Source: Bacteroidales bacterium (GTDB lineage Bacteria; Bacteroidota; Bacteroidia; Bacteroidales; UBA932). Taken from it: a DNA stretch of 64,000 bases. The notes under the pieces are model-generated. The model worked only from the letters and a program-made list of their open reading frames with translations. It made no database searches and was not told where the DNA came from. How positions within the stretch are numbered: position 1 is the first letter of the stretch; each line of letters starts with the position of its first letter. The position numbers were made by a program, and so were the translations under genes. Location: contig JAEESO010000014.1 of the NCBI GenBank assembly GCA_016286385.1, forward strand, positions 1-64,000. The letters are read 5' to 3'. Shown here in pieces: positions 1-10,120 of this stretch.

Positions 1-1
1 C

Positions 2-612
<611 letters not shown>

Positions 613-613
<1 letters not shown>

Positions 614-2949
614 TGAAATCAAAAAACGATATCCTGATCAAGGTACTTTCCTTAGGTGTGGGATTGGCTGTGGGCATTGTGCTCATTGCCAAGGTGTTCT
701 TTGAGCTGAGTTACGACAGTTTCTACAAGGACATTGACCGGGTGTACACGATTAATACCTGGTACTCGCACCAAGGAGAGGAGAAAGATTATGGCCAGGT
801 GAGCGGCGCTGTTGCCGTGGGCTTTATGGATGAAGTGCCAGGCGTTGAGGCTGGCACCCGCACCACATATGTGTTCAACGGAAATACCTATCTGGATGAA
901 AATGGCAATAAATTGTCTGGTACCCTTGTCTGTGCCGACACCTGCTTCTTCCAGGTCTTTGACCGGCCGATTCTGGCCGGCGATCCCGTAAAGGTGCTGG
1001 GCAAATGGGGCTCGGTGTTGGTTAACCGGAGCTTCGCCGAAAAGATGGGCGGCGTTCAGGAGTGCATCGGCAAGCAGATATGCAATGCAGATATGGACGG
1101 GTTGAAGCTGACCATTGAAGGTGTTTTCGAGGATTTCCCCAAGAACGGCAGCCTGGACTACGATATCCTGCTGTCAATGGATACCTACGGCAAGAATAGC
1201 ACGGATAACTGGCTGGGCAATGACCGATATAAAGGCTATGTAAAACTGATGCCGGGTGTGGACCCGAACACCCTTACGGATGCCATCCGGAAGATGCAGG
1301 AAGCCCACCAGCCGCTGGAGCGGATTGAGGCACAGGGAACCAGCTTGCGATACTTCCTGAAACCGTTCAGCACCCTTCATACTTCCGACCCGGATGTGAA
1401 GTCCCAGGTGATTCTGCTGTCGATTGTGGCAGCGCTGCTGATTCTTATTTCCCTGCTGAACTACATCCTGATTGTTATCTCATCGATGGTGAAACGCTCC
1501 AAGGAAGTGGGTGTGCGCAAGTGCTATGGCGCGGAAGGAAAGCATATCTACGGAATGCTGGCCAAGGAAGCGCTGCTGCACATTGTGCTCTCACTGGTAC
1601 TGGCGGCCGTCATCATCTTTGCCGGCCGGAGCATCGTGGAGAACCTGCTGGGCGTACCTTTCCAGACGCTACTGGTTCCGCAGAGTATTACGGCCATCGT
1701 AGCTGTAATCTTGCTGGTGCTGGTCATCTCGATCGTCGTTCCGGCCGAACTGTACCAGCGAGTTCCGGTGTATGCGGCGCTGAAGAACTATACGGAGAAT
1801 TCCCGCAACTGGAAGCTGGGACTGTTGGGTGTGCAAGTGCTTATCAACGTGTTCCTGGTTGTGATGATGCTCATCATTGGCCGACAGTATCAGAAGGTAT
1901 CCAACGCCGATACGGGTTACGACTACAAGAATCTGTACTACTTTGATATGTTCGATGGAGACCGTCAGGCGCTGACCAGGGCACATCAGACACTCAAAAG
2001 CCTCCCGGAGGTCACCGGCGTTGCTGCCAGTTATAATCTTCCCTTCGAAGGCTCCAACGGCGACAATGTTTATCTGCCGAATGATGACCGGGAACTATTT
2101 AACATTGCCGACCAGTATGAATGCTCCCCGGATTTCTATGACCTGATGGGAATTCAATTCCTGGAGGGCCGTGCGCCCAGGGATTCTTCGGAGATTGCTG
2201 TGGATGAGAAGTTTGTGACCAAGATGGCCGAGTTTACGGACTGGAGCGACGGAGCTGTGGGCAAGCAGGTGTTTATTACCGGACACGACCATTCGAGCGA
2301 TACGGAAAGGCGTTATTTCACCATCTCCGGTGTGTATAAGAGCTACATTATTGGCAACCTGACCGGCGTGGACCCGCGCCCCAGCGCGCTGTTCTATGGG
2401 GAGGTTGGCAGTATGAGTTCCTGGATGCCGCATACCTTCTTCAAGGTAAGGCCGGAGGCACTGCCGAAGGTGCGCCAAGCGCTGGAGCAGGCCTTGGAGG
2501 GCCGGGAAATCAACATCCTGTCTTATGAGGAGCAGATGCGGGCGGCTTATGCCGACAGCAAGAAGATGCGGAATACAATGGCCATTGGCGCCGTTTTCTC
2601 ATTGCTGATTGCCTTGCTGGGCCTCATCGGCTTCATCCGGGATGAAAGCCTGCGCCGCTCAAAGGAGATGGCCGTCCGGAAGATCAATGGCGCCACTACC
2701 CGAGACATCCTGAGCGTCTTTGCATCGGATATCCTGAAACTGTCCGGAGTAATGGCCGTGATAGCCTGCATCGGTGCCTTCTTCGTGGCTCGCAAGTGGC
2801 TGGAGCAGTTTGCCGAAAAGGTGTCCCTGAATCCGCTCTATTTCATCGGTGGGGCGCTGCTGGTACTGTTTATTGTCCTTGGCGTGGTGGTACTGAACTG
2901 TCTGAAGATTGCCCGGGCGAATCCGGTTGAATCGTTGAAGAATGAATAA
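613..2949 (+). CDS. FtsX-like/MacB-type ABC transporter permease
   Basis: 778 aa, GTG start overlapping the upstream stop; periplasmic domain plus TM segments, RSKEVGVRKCYGA and RSKEMAVRKINGA motifs. Confidence 0.9.
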
Positions 2950-2955
2950 ACACGT

Positions 2956-5340
2956 ATGAAATCTTATCTGAAATTCCTATCCCGCAATAAATTATACACA
3001 GCCATCGAGGCCGTGGGGCTGGCGGTGAGCCTTGCGTTTGTGATCCTGATCGGGAGTTACGTGGTGCAGCAGTATGAAGTGGCGCACGAGTCGCCGGAGT
3101 GGGAGCGCACCTTTGTGCTGGGAAGCGACGAGTTCCTGGGCTTGACCTATTGGGACAAGGAGGAGCTGGAGATGAATATCCCGGAGGTCGAAGCAGCAAG
3201 CCGCGTAGCCTTGCTGTGGCAGCCGCTCATCCGTGAGGGCGATTATCTGCTACAGTGCTCTGGAATGGAGACCGATGCCGACTTCTTCAGGGTATTCCCG
3301 GAATACCATCTTGTAGAAGGCAGTGCGGAAGATTTTGTGGGCAAGGATGATGTCCTCATCAGTGAATCACTGGCCAGGAAACTATCCATAGATGGAGGAA
3401 GCCTTATTGGGCGTACTATTAATGTGGATGAATCGGACCGTACCATTAAAGGAATCTTTGCCGATTTTGACGGGACCTTCTTTATGCCCTACGACATTAT
3501 TACGCACATTTCGGGGACCTGGGCTGCAGCGCAGGAGCGGAACTTTGGCAGCATCGGCAACTACACGACCTGGTTCCGCGCACGCGACGATGCGGATCCA
3601 GCCGAGGTGAGGGGCAAAGTGAAAGCGCTGCTGCACAAGAACTACGACGCTATCTGGAGTGGGGAAAAGGTGGATTCCTGGAAAGCTTACCGAATGGATG
3701 AGGCTTTCTTTGCGACAGGGAACAGCAACGGCCTTACCCGTCAGGGTAACGCCCAGATGCTCAGGCTTCTGACTGTGGTTGTACTTCTCCTGCTTCTGTC
3801 AGCCATTTTCAACTATGTGAACCTGAGCCTGGCTTTGACGGGAAAGCGTTCCAAAGAAATGGCCACCCGGCGACTGCTGGGAGCCGATAAAACGGGCATC
3901 CTATGGAAATACATCGGAGAATCCGTGGCTTTCACCGCCGTCTGCTTTGCCGCGGCACTGCTACTGGCCGACCTTCTGGTCCCGATGATGAACAGCCTCG
4001 TTTCCACCAGCGATCCAGACGAGGTGATGCTGGGCATCGGCGATACCAGCGTGAGGCTATCCTTTATGATAACGCCCGGGTATATCCTGGCATACATCGC
4101 CGGTATCCTGCTTTTGGGCACCCTCTGTGGACTTCTTCCGGCTATCGTAGCCTCGCGTTACGAGCCCATTGACGTGATCAAAGGGACGCTTCGGCGCCGC
4201 AGCAAAATGGTACTGAGCAAGGTGTTCATCGTGGTGCAGAACGTCTTGTCGGTATTCCTGATTGCCTTGGCGCTGGTGATGGAAGTGCAGATGCGGCATA
4301 TGCTCACCCGGCCGATGCACTCCGCAACAGAGAATCTCTATTACATTGAGTACTCTGCCCGCGACTACGATATGATGAAACTCTTCAAGGACAAGGTGGA
4401 GCAGCTGCCCTTTGTGACAAAGGCGGGTGTGGGGCGCGGTATCCCAGGGCTCATCAATATGACGATGGGCATCAAGGTGGACGAGGAGCATCACGTAGAT
4501 ATGCCGGTCATTCTTTGTGACTCCACCTATTTCAAACTGCTGGGACTGGAGGTGGAAGAAGATTTCGGCCATCCGCTCACGCATTCGCTCTGGATGAGCC
4601 GCAGTGCATTCAACGCCGCCGCGGTGTCGGATACCTCCACCGTGTTCCCCCGGAGAATCAATATGAACGGTGCCCAGCCGGAGTTCATCGGTGGCGTAGT
4701 GACGGATTATCCAACCCGGCCGGCCTCGGAGAGCAACCAGAACCCTAATGGTGGAGTCATCGTTACCCGGGCAGAAGAACTCCGCTATTCCAATTGTATG
4801 TTGATTGGCACCACAGGAGAGGACGAGTCATACGACAAAGACATCCGGCAGGCATACAGGGAATATCGGCTGGAGACCTCCGGCGTGGAGGAACCCGCTT
4901 GGCGGTACGGCTTCGTGCGTGACATCAACACGAAAATGCTGGCCCCTGTGCGGAGGACCCTGCGGCTGGTGGAACTCTTTGCGGTTCTGGCAGTGTTAAT
5001 TTCACTCCTGGGGCTCCTGGCGATGAGCACGTATTTTGCCGATGAGAACACCAAACAGATTGCCGTGAGGAAGGTTTTTGGCTCTGATGTAACGCACGAG
5101 ACATGGAGGAACGTCCGTAGCTATATGGTTTTGACCGGCATTGCCTGCGCCATCGGTATCCCGCTGGCCGTCTGGGCCGCCAGGGTTTATCTGGAGCGGT
5201 TTGCGTATCGCGTTGAGAACTACGGATGGGTGTTTGTGGTGGCGGTCATCATTTCACTGGCCATCGCCTTCGGTACCGTGCTATGGCAAACGCTGAAGGC
5301 CGCGAAGACCAACCCGGCGGTTGAACTGAAAAAAGAATAA
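2956..5340 (+). CDS. FtsX-like/MacB-type ABC transporter permease
   Basis: 794 aa; RSKEMATRRLLGA and TKQIAVRKVFGS motifs, same architecture as the preceding gene. Confidence 0.9.
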   Translation: MKSYLKFLSRNKLYTAIEAVGLAVSLAFVILIGSYVVQQYEVAHESPEWERTFVLGSDEFLGLTYWDKEELEMNIPEVEAASRVALLWQPLIREGDYLLQCSGMETDADFFRVFPEYHLVEGSAEDFVGKDDVLISESLARKLSIDGGSLIGRTINVDESDRTIKGIFADFDGTFFMPYDIITHISGTWAAAQERNFGSIGNYTTWFRARDDADPAEVRGKVKALLHKNYDAIWSGEKVDSWKAYRMDEAFFATGNSNGLTRQGNAQMLRLLTVVVLLLLLSAIFNYVNLSLALTGKRSKEMATRRLLGADKTGILWKYIGESVAFTAVCFAAALLLADLLVPMMNSLVSTSDPDEVMLGIGDTSVRLSFMITPGYILAYIAGILLLGTLCGLLPAIVASRYEPIDVIKGTLRRRSKMVLSKVFIVVQNVLSVFLIALALVMEVQMRHMLTRPMHSATENLYYIEYSARDYDMMKLFKDKVEQLPFVTKAGVGRGIPGLINMTMGIKVDEEHHVDMPVILCDSTYFKLLGLEVEEDFGHPLTHSLWMSRSAFNAAAVSDTSTVFPRRINMNGAQPEFIGGVVTDYPTRPASESNQNPNGGVIVTRAEELRYSNCMLIGTTGEDESYDKDIRQAYREYRLETSGVEEPAWRYGFVRDINTKMLAPVRRTLRLVELFAVLAVLISLLGLLAMSTYFADENTKQIAVRKVFGSDVTHETWRNVRSYMVLTGIACAIGIPLAVWAARVYLERFAYRVENYGWVFVVAVIISLAIAFGTVLWQTLKAAKTNPAVELKKE

Positions 5341-5670
5341 TTATTGGATGGAAGCAAATTGGTCCAAATACCTGTTGGCGGCGGCGAGTTCGGGAAGATT
5401 TCTCTCCTGGAAGGCGGCGCAGTACAGTTCCCGGAAACGGCAGAGTTCTTCCCACATGGCACTGCGGGCCGATTTGCTCTCCTGGAGTCTTCCATACCGG
5501 ATGGTAAGGTCCATCAACTCCTGGAAACGGGCAAATGCACTCTGGGCACGGCTTTCTTTCCCGGCCTCGAGCGCCTTTAGGACACGGGAAGTCTCGCTGC
5601 CGATGTTGGCCATCTGCTGCGGAAAACTCAGTTCGGCCCAACGGCCATTTTCCAGCGACCTGTGTTGCAT
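5341..5670 (-). CDS. small conserved hypothetical protein paired with a DUF5674 gene
   Basis: 109 aa (RSLENGRWAELSFPQQMANIGSE...); start codon abuts the stop of the upstream DUF5674 ORF. Confidence 0.65.
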   Translation of the reverse strand: MQHRSLENGRWAELSFPQQMANIGSETSRVLKALEAGKESRAQSAFARFQELMDLTIRYGRLQESKSARSAMWEELCRFRELYCAAFQERNLPELAAANRYLDQFASIQ

Positions 5671-6012
5671 CTATGCAGTAATGAATTTATCGACAATAGC
5701 TTTGATGGCCCCTCGGATTTCAGGATCCTCCACATCCCTGGAAGGATTTCCCTGCCAGGAGCGGATATTGATGAGCGAATCAAATTCGATGAAATCTTCC
5801 CCTTCTTCCTCCACCCAGAGGTTGAAGCCCCAGAGGCACTCCTGTGCAGAGCCGTCTTCTAACAGAAGGCGTTCCAAGTCTGCGTGGAGATCGGCATCAA
5901 CAGCCAAGAGACCTCGTTTTACATCGGCCACACATTTTATCATGTCACCGAAGGTATTTTGTGCCAGCGTACGGAGCGTTTCTCTGGATATGGGTTGCTG
6001 AAGAATCTGCAT
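5671..6012 (-). CDS. DUF5674 family protein
   Basis: 113 aa; DADLHADLERLLLEDGSAQECLWGFNLW...DFIEFDSLINIRSWQGNPSRDVEDPEIR resembles the DUF5674 pattern from memory. Confidence 0.75.
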   Translation of the reverse strand: MQILQQPISRETLRTLAQNTFGDMIKCVADVKRGLLAVDADLHADLERLLLEDGSAQECLWGFNLWVEEEGEDFIEFDSLINIRSWQGNPSRDVEDPEIRGAIKAIVDKFITA

Positions 6013-6052
6013 GATTTCAATTTTGACAAAGATACAAATAATAAATTAAGAC

Positions 6053-6090
6053 AAAAAGCGATATTCTGATCAAGGACCTTTCTCAGGAGC
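6053..6090 (+). pseudogene. possible relic of the 5' end of an FtsX-permease gene
   Basis: 6053-6075 matches 622-644 (start of the permease ORF) at 21/23 positions, with further similarity downstream; no intact ORF follows. Confidence 0.4.
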
Positions 6091-6223
6091 ATCGGGTATG
6101 TCGACATAACCTAGATGAAAAAGTTGCTAAAATTACTTAACTTTATGCGGTTTTTGCGTCTATATCTGTGAAGTATGGATAAAACGCTTATAATAGAACT
6201 CACCGTAAAAACGAGGACAAAAG

Positions 6224-6634
6224 ATGAAAAGCATTCTGAGATTATCAATTTTTATGGCGCTGCTGGTGGCCGGACTGTGCGGGTGTAATAAGGTTGACGT
6301 GAACAAGTTGGAGGGCACCTGGTCAGAGCAGTACGACCCAGCGATCTTTGCAATGGACGGCTCCGTGGAGTACACCTTCGACGGGAACAACGGTTATCAA
6401 CTTCACGTATATGATGCCCTAAGCGGTGAATCGCACGACTACAGCGGCCACTATGCCATCGACTTGATTAACAAGGGCACTATTACCATCAACCCTGCGA
6501 TGTCGGACTACAGCAATGTCACCTACAAGCTTGTGAAACTGACGTCAAAGGAGATGGAATGGCAGAAGGAGGGTACAACGTATTCTGTGGGCTCCTGGGG
6601 CTCTGACTATCGGCACTTTGTGCGGGAGAAGTAG
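6224..6634 (+). CDS. small lipoprotein, lipocalin-like
   Basis: Signal peptide with lipobox LLVAGLCGCN; VNKLEGTWSEQYDP...YTFDGNNGYQL. Confidence 0.7.
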   Translation: MKSILRLSIFMALLVAGLCGCNKVDVNKLEGTWSEQYDPAIFAMDGSVEYTFDGNNGYQLHVYDALSGESHDYSGHYAIDLINKGTITINPAMSDYSNVTYKLVKLTSKEMEWQKEGTTYSVGSWGSDYRHFVREK

Positions 6635-6659
6635 ATCCTTCGGCTTCGCCTCAGGATGA
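6634..6659. repeat. short intergenic palindrome of the type GATCCTTCGGCTTCGCCTCAGGATGACA, possible bidirectional terminator
   Basis: Hairpin ATCCT...AGGAT between the convergent lipoprotein and YhcG genes. Confidence 0.5.
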
Positions 6660-7736
6660 CATCAGGCACTTCTCGATTTCTTCAGGAGACGGTAGGGCGT
6701 TTTTCAAATCGTCAGGAAGTTGCTCACGGGTAACCTCGTATTCGGAGATTCCCATCGGCCTATTGATCGCTGACAAAGCATATCTAGCCAAAACGGTATT
6801 CTTCTCCTTGCAGATCAGCAGGCCGATAGCCGGTTTTTCTACTTCGGTGTTGAGGAGGTCATCCACCATGGCGACATATCCTGCCAATTGTCCCAGATCC
6901 GGGAAATCGAACTCCGTAACCTTGACCTCAATCACGCAATATCGATGCAGCGGGATAATGTAAAAGAGCAAGTCGATGAACTTCTCCTTTCCTCCGCCAA
7001 CAAGGCGATACTCCTTGCCGACATAAGAGAAGCCCTTGCCCAGTTCAACCAGGAACTGGGTGATGTGTTCAATCAGGGCATCTTTCAACTCGGCCTCCTG
7101 GTACCTTTCCTTTCCCGGCAGAAATGTGAAATCGAACGGACTTTTCAGAAGCTCCTGGGCAAGGTCGCTTTCCGGTGCAGGTATGGTGATCGCGAAGTTA
7201 GTCTGGGCTGCGCCCTGGCGCTCGTAGAGGTCTGTTGAGAGGAAGTTCAGAAGTACTGCTCTTCCCCAATTATTATCCAGCGACTTCCTGGCAAAGAAAA
7301 GACCTTTCTTTGCATCACCTTTCACTTTGTCGATGATGCACATGTGGTGAGTCCAAGGTATATTGAAGATCAAGTCCAAAACGTCAGCATCTTGCTGACG
7401 AATTGGTGTCGCAGAATCGTCAATAACCCCTTGACGATTTTCAAGTAACTGACAATAAAGGCGATAGAAGTAGTGAGTATAATTTATGGTTGTTGGAGAC
7501 ATACCACGATTCAGGGCCAAGGCCTTCTTCAGGTCCTTACTCACATTCTCATAGAAATGGCTGCCGTAGCGGTTCTCATACTGCCGCTTCTCAATGTCTT
7601 CACCTACTGACCAGTAGAAGCGAAGCATCTCATCATTGACCTTTATCGCAGCCTTAATCTGGCTGGAGCGATACCGTTGTGCTAGCTCTGCAATCCACTG
7701 GGCGTATTCTTTGTCCAATTTCATCAACTGTTCCAT
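6651..7736 (-). CDS. DUF1016 / YhcG family PDDEXK nuclease
   Basis: LDKEYAQWIAELAQRYRSSQIKAAIKVNDEMLRFYWSVGEDI...; C-terminal PDDEXK region GGGKEKFIDLLFYIIPLHRYCVIEVK; longer ORF start at 7760 is possible. Confidence 0.9.
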   Translation of the reverse strand: MEQLMKLDKEYAQWIAELAQRYRSSQIKAAIKVNDEMLRFYWSVGEDIEKRQYENRYGSHFYENVSKDLKKALALNRGMSPTTINYTHYFYRLYCQLLENRQGVIDDSATPIRQQDADVLDLIFNIPWTHHMCIIDKVKGDAKKGLFFARKSLDNNWGRAVLLNFLSTDLYERQGAAQTNFAITIPAPESDLAQELLKSPFDFTFLPGKERYQEAELKDALIEHITQFLVELGKGFSYVGKEYRLVGGGKEKFIDLLFYIIPLHRYCVIEVKVTEFDFPDLGQLAGYVAMVDDLLNTEVEKPAIGLLICKEKNTVLARYALSAINRPMGISEYEVTREQLPDDLKNALPSPEEIEKCLMSS

Positions 7737-7815
7737 AGCGAACGTAATTAAGATTAACAAACGTAGTGATAGGTTAATAAGTTTAATCGCTGTAAAGATA
7801 AGGAATGTGCATAAC

Positions 7816-7929
7816 GGCGGTGGAGGCTAAGTACCTCATTTGTAATTACTTACAAGGGTTTCTACCAGAAAAAATTCTGGGAGAAACCGTTGTAAACGCC
7901 AGAGTGTCAGCAGCTTAGCTTCCACCGCC
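7816..7929. repeat. nested inverted repeat (large stem-loop element)
   Basis: Outer arms 7816-7831 / 7914-7929 pair 15/16; inner arms 7850-7870 / 7875-7895 pair 19/21 around an AAAA loop. Confidence 0.75.
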
Positions 7930-8013
7930 CACCGAGAACCACTAATGGAAACCTCCAACTCAGAACCAAACCGGGCTGCCCGCCGGAAATTTCGTTAATT
8001 ACCGCAATTTCAC

Positions 8014-8021
8014 TATCTTTG
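8014..8021 (+). promoter_or_regulatory. Bacteroidetes -7 promoter element TATCTTTG
   Basis: TATCTTTG five nt upstream of ATG 8027; TTCG at 7991-7994 with 19-bp spacing as a weak -33. Confidence 0.5.
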
Positions 8022-8026
8022 GGAAT

Positions 8027-10120
8027 ATGAAACGTTCACTGATTCTATTCCTGATGGCAGCAATTGCATTTGACGCCTGCGCGCCCAAGCCTGTGGTAAC
8101 GCGCAAAGACAACACTGTAGATACTTATTTCGGCACTGAGGTTCCGGACCCTTACCGCTGGCTGGAGGATGATTCCTCCGAAGAAACCGCCGCGTGGGTG
8201 AAGGCCCAGAACAAGGTGACGGACTATTACCTCAAGCGCCTCCCGGGCCGTGAGAAACTCCTGAAGCGCCTCAAGGAAGTGGCCAACTATGAGAAGGTTG
8301 GCATTCCCTTCCATGAGAAAAACGGCAAGTGGTACATCTATAAGAACAACGGCCTCCAGAACCAGAGCGTCCTCTATGAGATGGAATCTCCGGAGGATGT
8401 CCCGGTGGTTTTCCTGGACCCCAACACCCTTTCCGAAGACGGCACTGTTGCCCTGAAGGGCTGCTATTTTTCAAATGATGGCCGATATATGGCCTACACC
8501 ATCTCCCGCAGCGGCTCCGACTGGGAGGAAATCTACGTTATGGACGCCCGTACAAAGGAATTCCTTCCGGACCACATAGAGTGGGCCAAATTCACTGAGG
8601 CGGCCTGGTGCGGAGACGGCTTCTACTACAGCGCCTACGACCGCCCCGGCGAGGACCACGCCTACAGCGGCAAGAACGAGGGCCACAAGATTTACTACCA
8701 TAAGATCGGCACCCCTCAGTCGGAGGACGTCCTGTTCTTTGAGAATCCGGCCGAGCCCCTCCGCTTCTACCAGTTCACGGTCAACGAGGCAGAGACCATG
8801 GGCTTCCTTTATGAGGACGGGGCCGATATCGGCAATAATCTCTATGTCAAGGATTTAAGGAAGGCCGATTCCCCGTTTGTCCAGATTACGAAGGATATGA
8901 AGAACGCCTGCTACCCCGTGGAGACTGACGGCGAACTTATCTACCTCTTTACCAACGTGGACGCCCCCATGAACAAGCTGGTTGTCACAACTATCGGCAA
9001 TCCAAAAGTGTGGAAGGACCTTATCCCGGAGTGGGACTGCGTGCTTAACGGCGTGTCCTTCATAACCGACGGCTTCATCATTGCAAATTACTCCAAGGAC
9101 GCCTCCACGCACGCCTACCTCTATGACCGCCATGACGGCCGCCGCGTAGAGGAACTTCACCTTCCGGGAGTTGGCAGCGCTTCCTTCAGCGCAAAGCTTG
9201 GAGAGCCCTGGTGCTACTATTCCTATTCCAGCTTCACTACCCCCGGAACCATCTATTTCTGGAACATAGAAACCGGCGACAGCATTGTGTACAAGCAGCC
9301 TCAGACCGCTTTTGACCTCTCCGGCTTTGAGACGGTACAGGTGTTCTTCCCCTCAAAGGACGGCACCCGCATCCCCATGTTCCTTACCTATAAGAAAGGT
9401 ATCAGACTGGACGGATCAAACCCCGTTTACCTCTACGGCTACGGCGGCTTTGACATCTCCCTTTCCCCGTCATTCAGTGCAATGAGGGTGCCTTATCTTG
9501 AGGCCGGCGGCATCTACGCGCAGGTGAACCTTCGCGGCGGCGGAGAATACGGTGAGGCCTGGCACCTTGCCGGTACCAAGATGAACAAGCAGAACGTGTT
9601 TGACGACTTCATCGGGGCAGCCGAATGGCTCATCGCAAATGGCTACACCAGCTCTGAGAAACTTGCCATCGTGGGCGGCTCCAACGGCGGCCTTCTGGTT
9701 GGCGCCTGTATGACGCAAAGACCTGATCTTTACGCAGTTGCAATTCCCCAGGTGGGCGTTATGGATATGCTCCGCTACCACAAGTTCACTATCGGCTGGA
9801 ACTGGGCCCCGGATTACGGCACTTCAGAGGACTCTGAGGAAATGTTCCGCTATCTCCTTGGATATTCTCCGCTCCACAACCTGAAGCCCGGAACGGCATA
9901 TCCGGCCACACTTGTCACCACCGCCGATCACGACGACAGGGTGGTCCCCGCCCATTCCTTCAAGTTTGCCGCAACCCTCCAGGAGTGCAACTCCGGAGAT
10001 AAGCCGCAGCTCATAAGGATAGACTCCAAGGCCGGTCACGGCGGCGGCAAACCCCTTGCCAAAGTGCTTGAGGAACAGGCCGATATCTACTCCTTCATAA
10101 TGCACAACACCGGCATGTAG
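8027..10120 (+). CDS. prolyl oligopeptidase family S9A serine peptidase
   Basis: 697 aa; GGSNGGLLVGACMTQRPDLYAVAIPQVGVMDMLRYHKFTIG, DHDDRVVPAHSFKF, AGHGGG. Confidence 0.93.
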   Translation: MKRSLILFLMAAIAFDACAPKPVVTRKDNTVDTYFGTEVPDPYRWLEDDSSEETAAWVKAQNKVTDYYLKRLPGREKLLKRLKEVANYEKVGIPFHEKNGKWYIYKNNGLQNQSVLYEMESPEDVPVVFLDPNTLSEDGTVALKGCYFSNDGRYMAYTISRSGSDWEEIYVMDARTKEFLPDHIEWAKFTEAAWCGDGFYYSAYDRPGEDHAYSGKNEGHKIYYHKIGTPQSEDVLFFENPAEPLRFYQFTVNEAETMGFLYEDGADIGNNLYVKDLRKADSPFVQITKDMKNACYPVETDGELIYLFTNVDAPMNKLVVTTIGNPKVWKDLIPEWDCVLNGVSFITDGFIIANYSKDASTHAYLYDRHDGRRVEELHLPGVGSASFSAKLGEPWCYYSYSSFTTPGTIYFWNIETGDSIVYKQPQTAFDLSGFETVQVFFPSKDGTRIPMFLTYKKGIRLDGSNPVYLYGYGGFDISLSPSFSAMRVPYLEAGGIYAQVNLRGGGEYGEAWHLAGTKMNKQNVFDDFIGAAEWLIANGYTSSEKLAIVGGSNGGLLVGACMTQRPDLYAVAIPQVGVMDMLRYHKFTIGWNWAPDYGTSEDSEEMFRYLLGYSPLHNLKPGTAYPATLVTTADHDDRVVPAHSFKFAATLQECNSGDKPQLIRIDSKAGHGGGKPLAKVLEEQADIYSFIMHNTGM

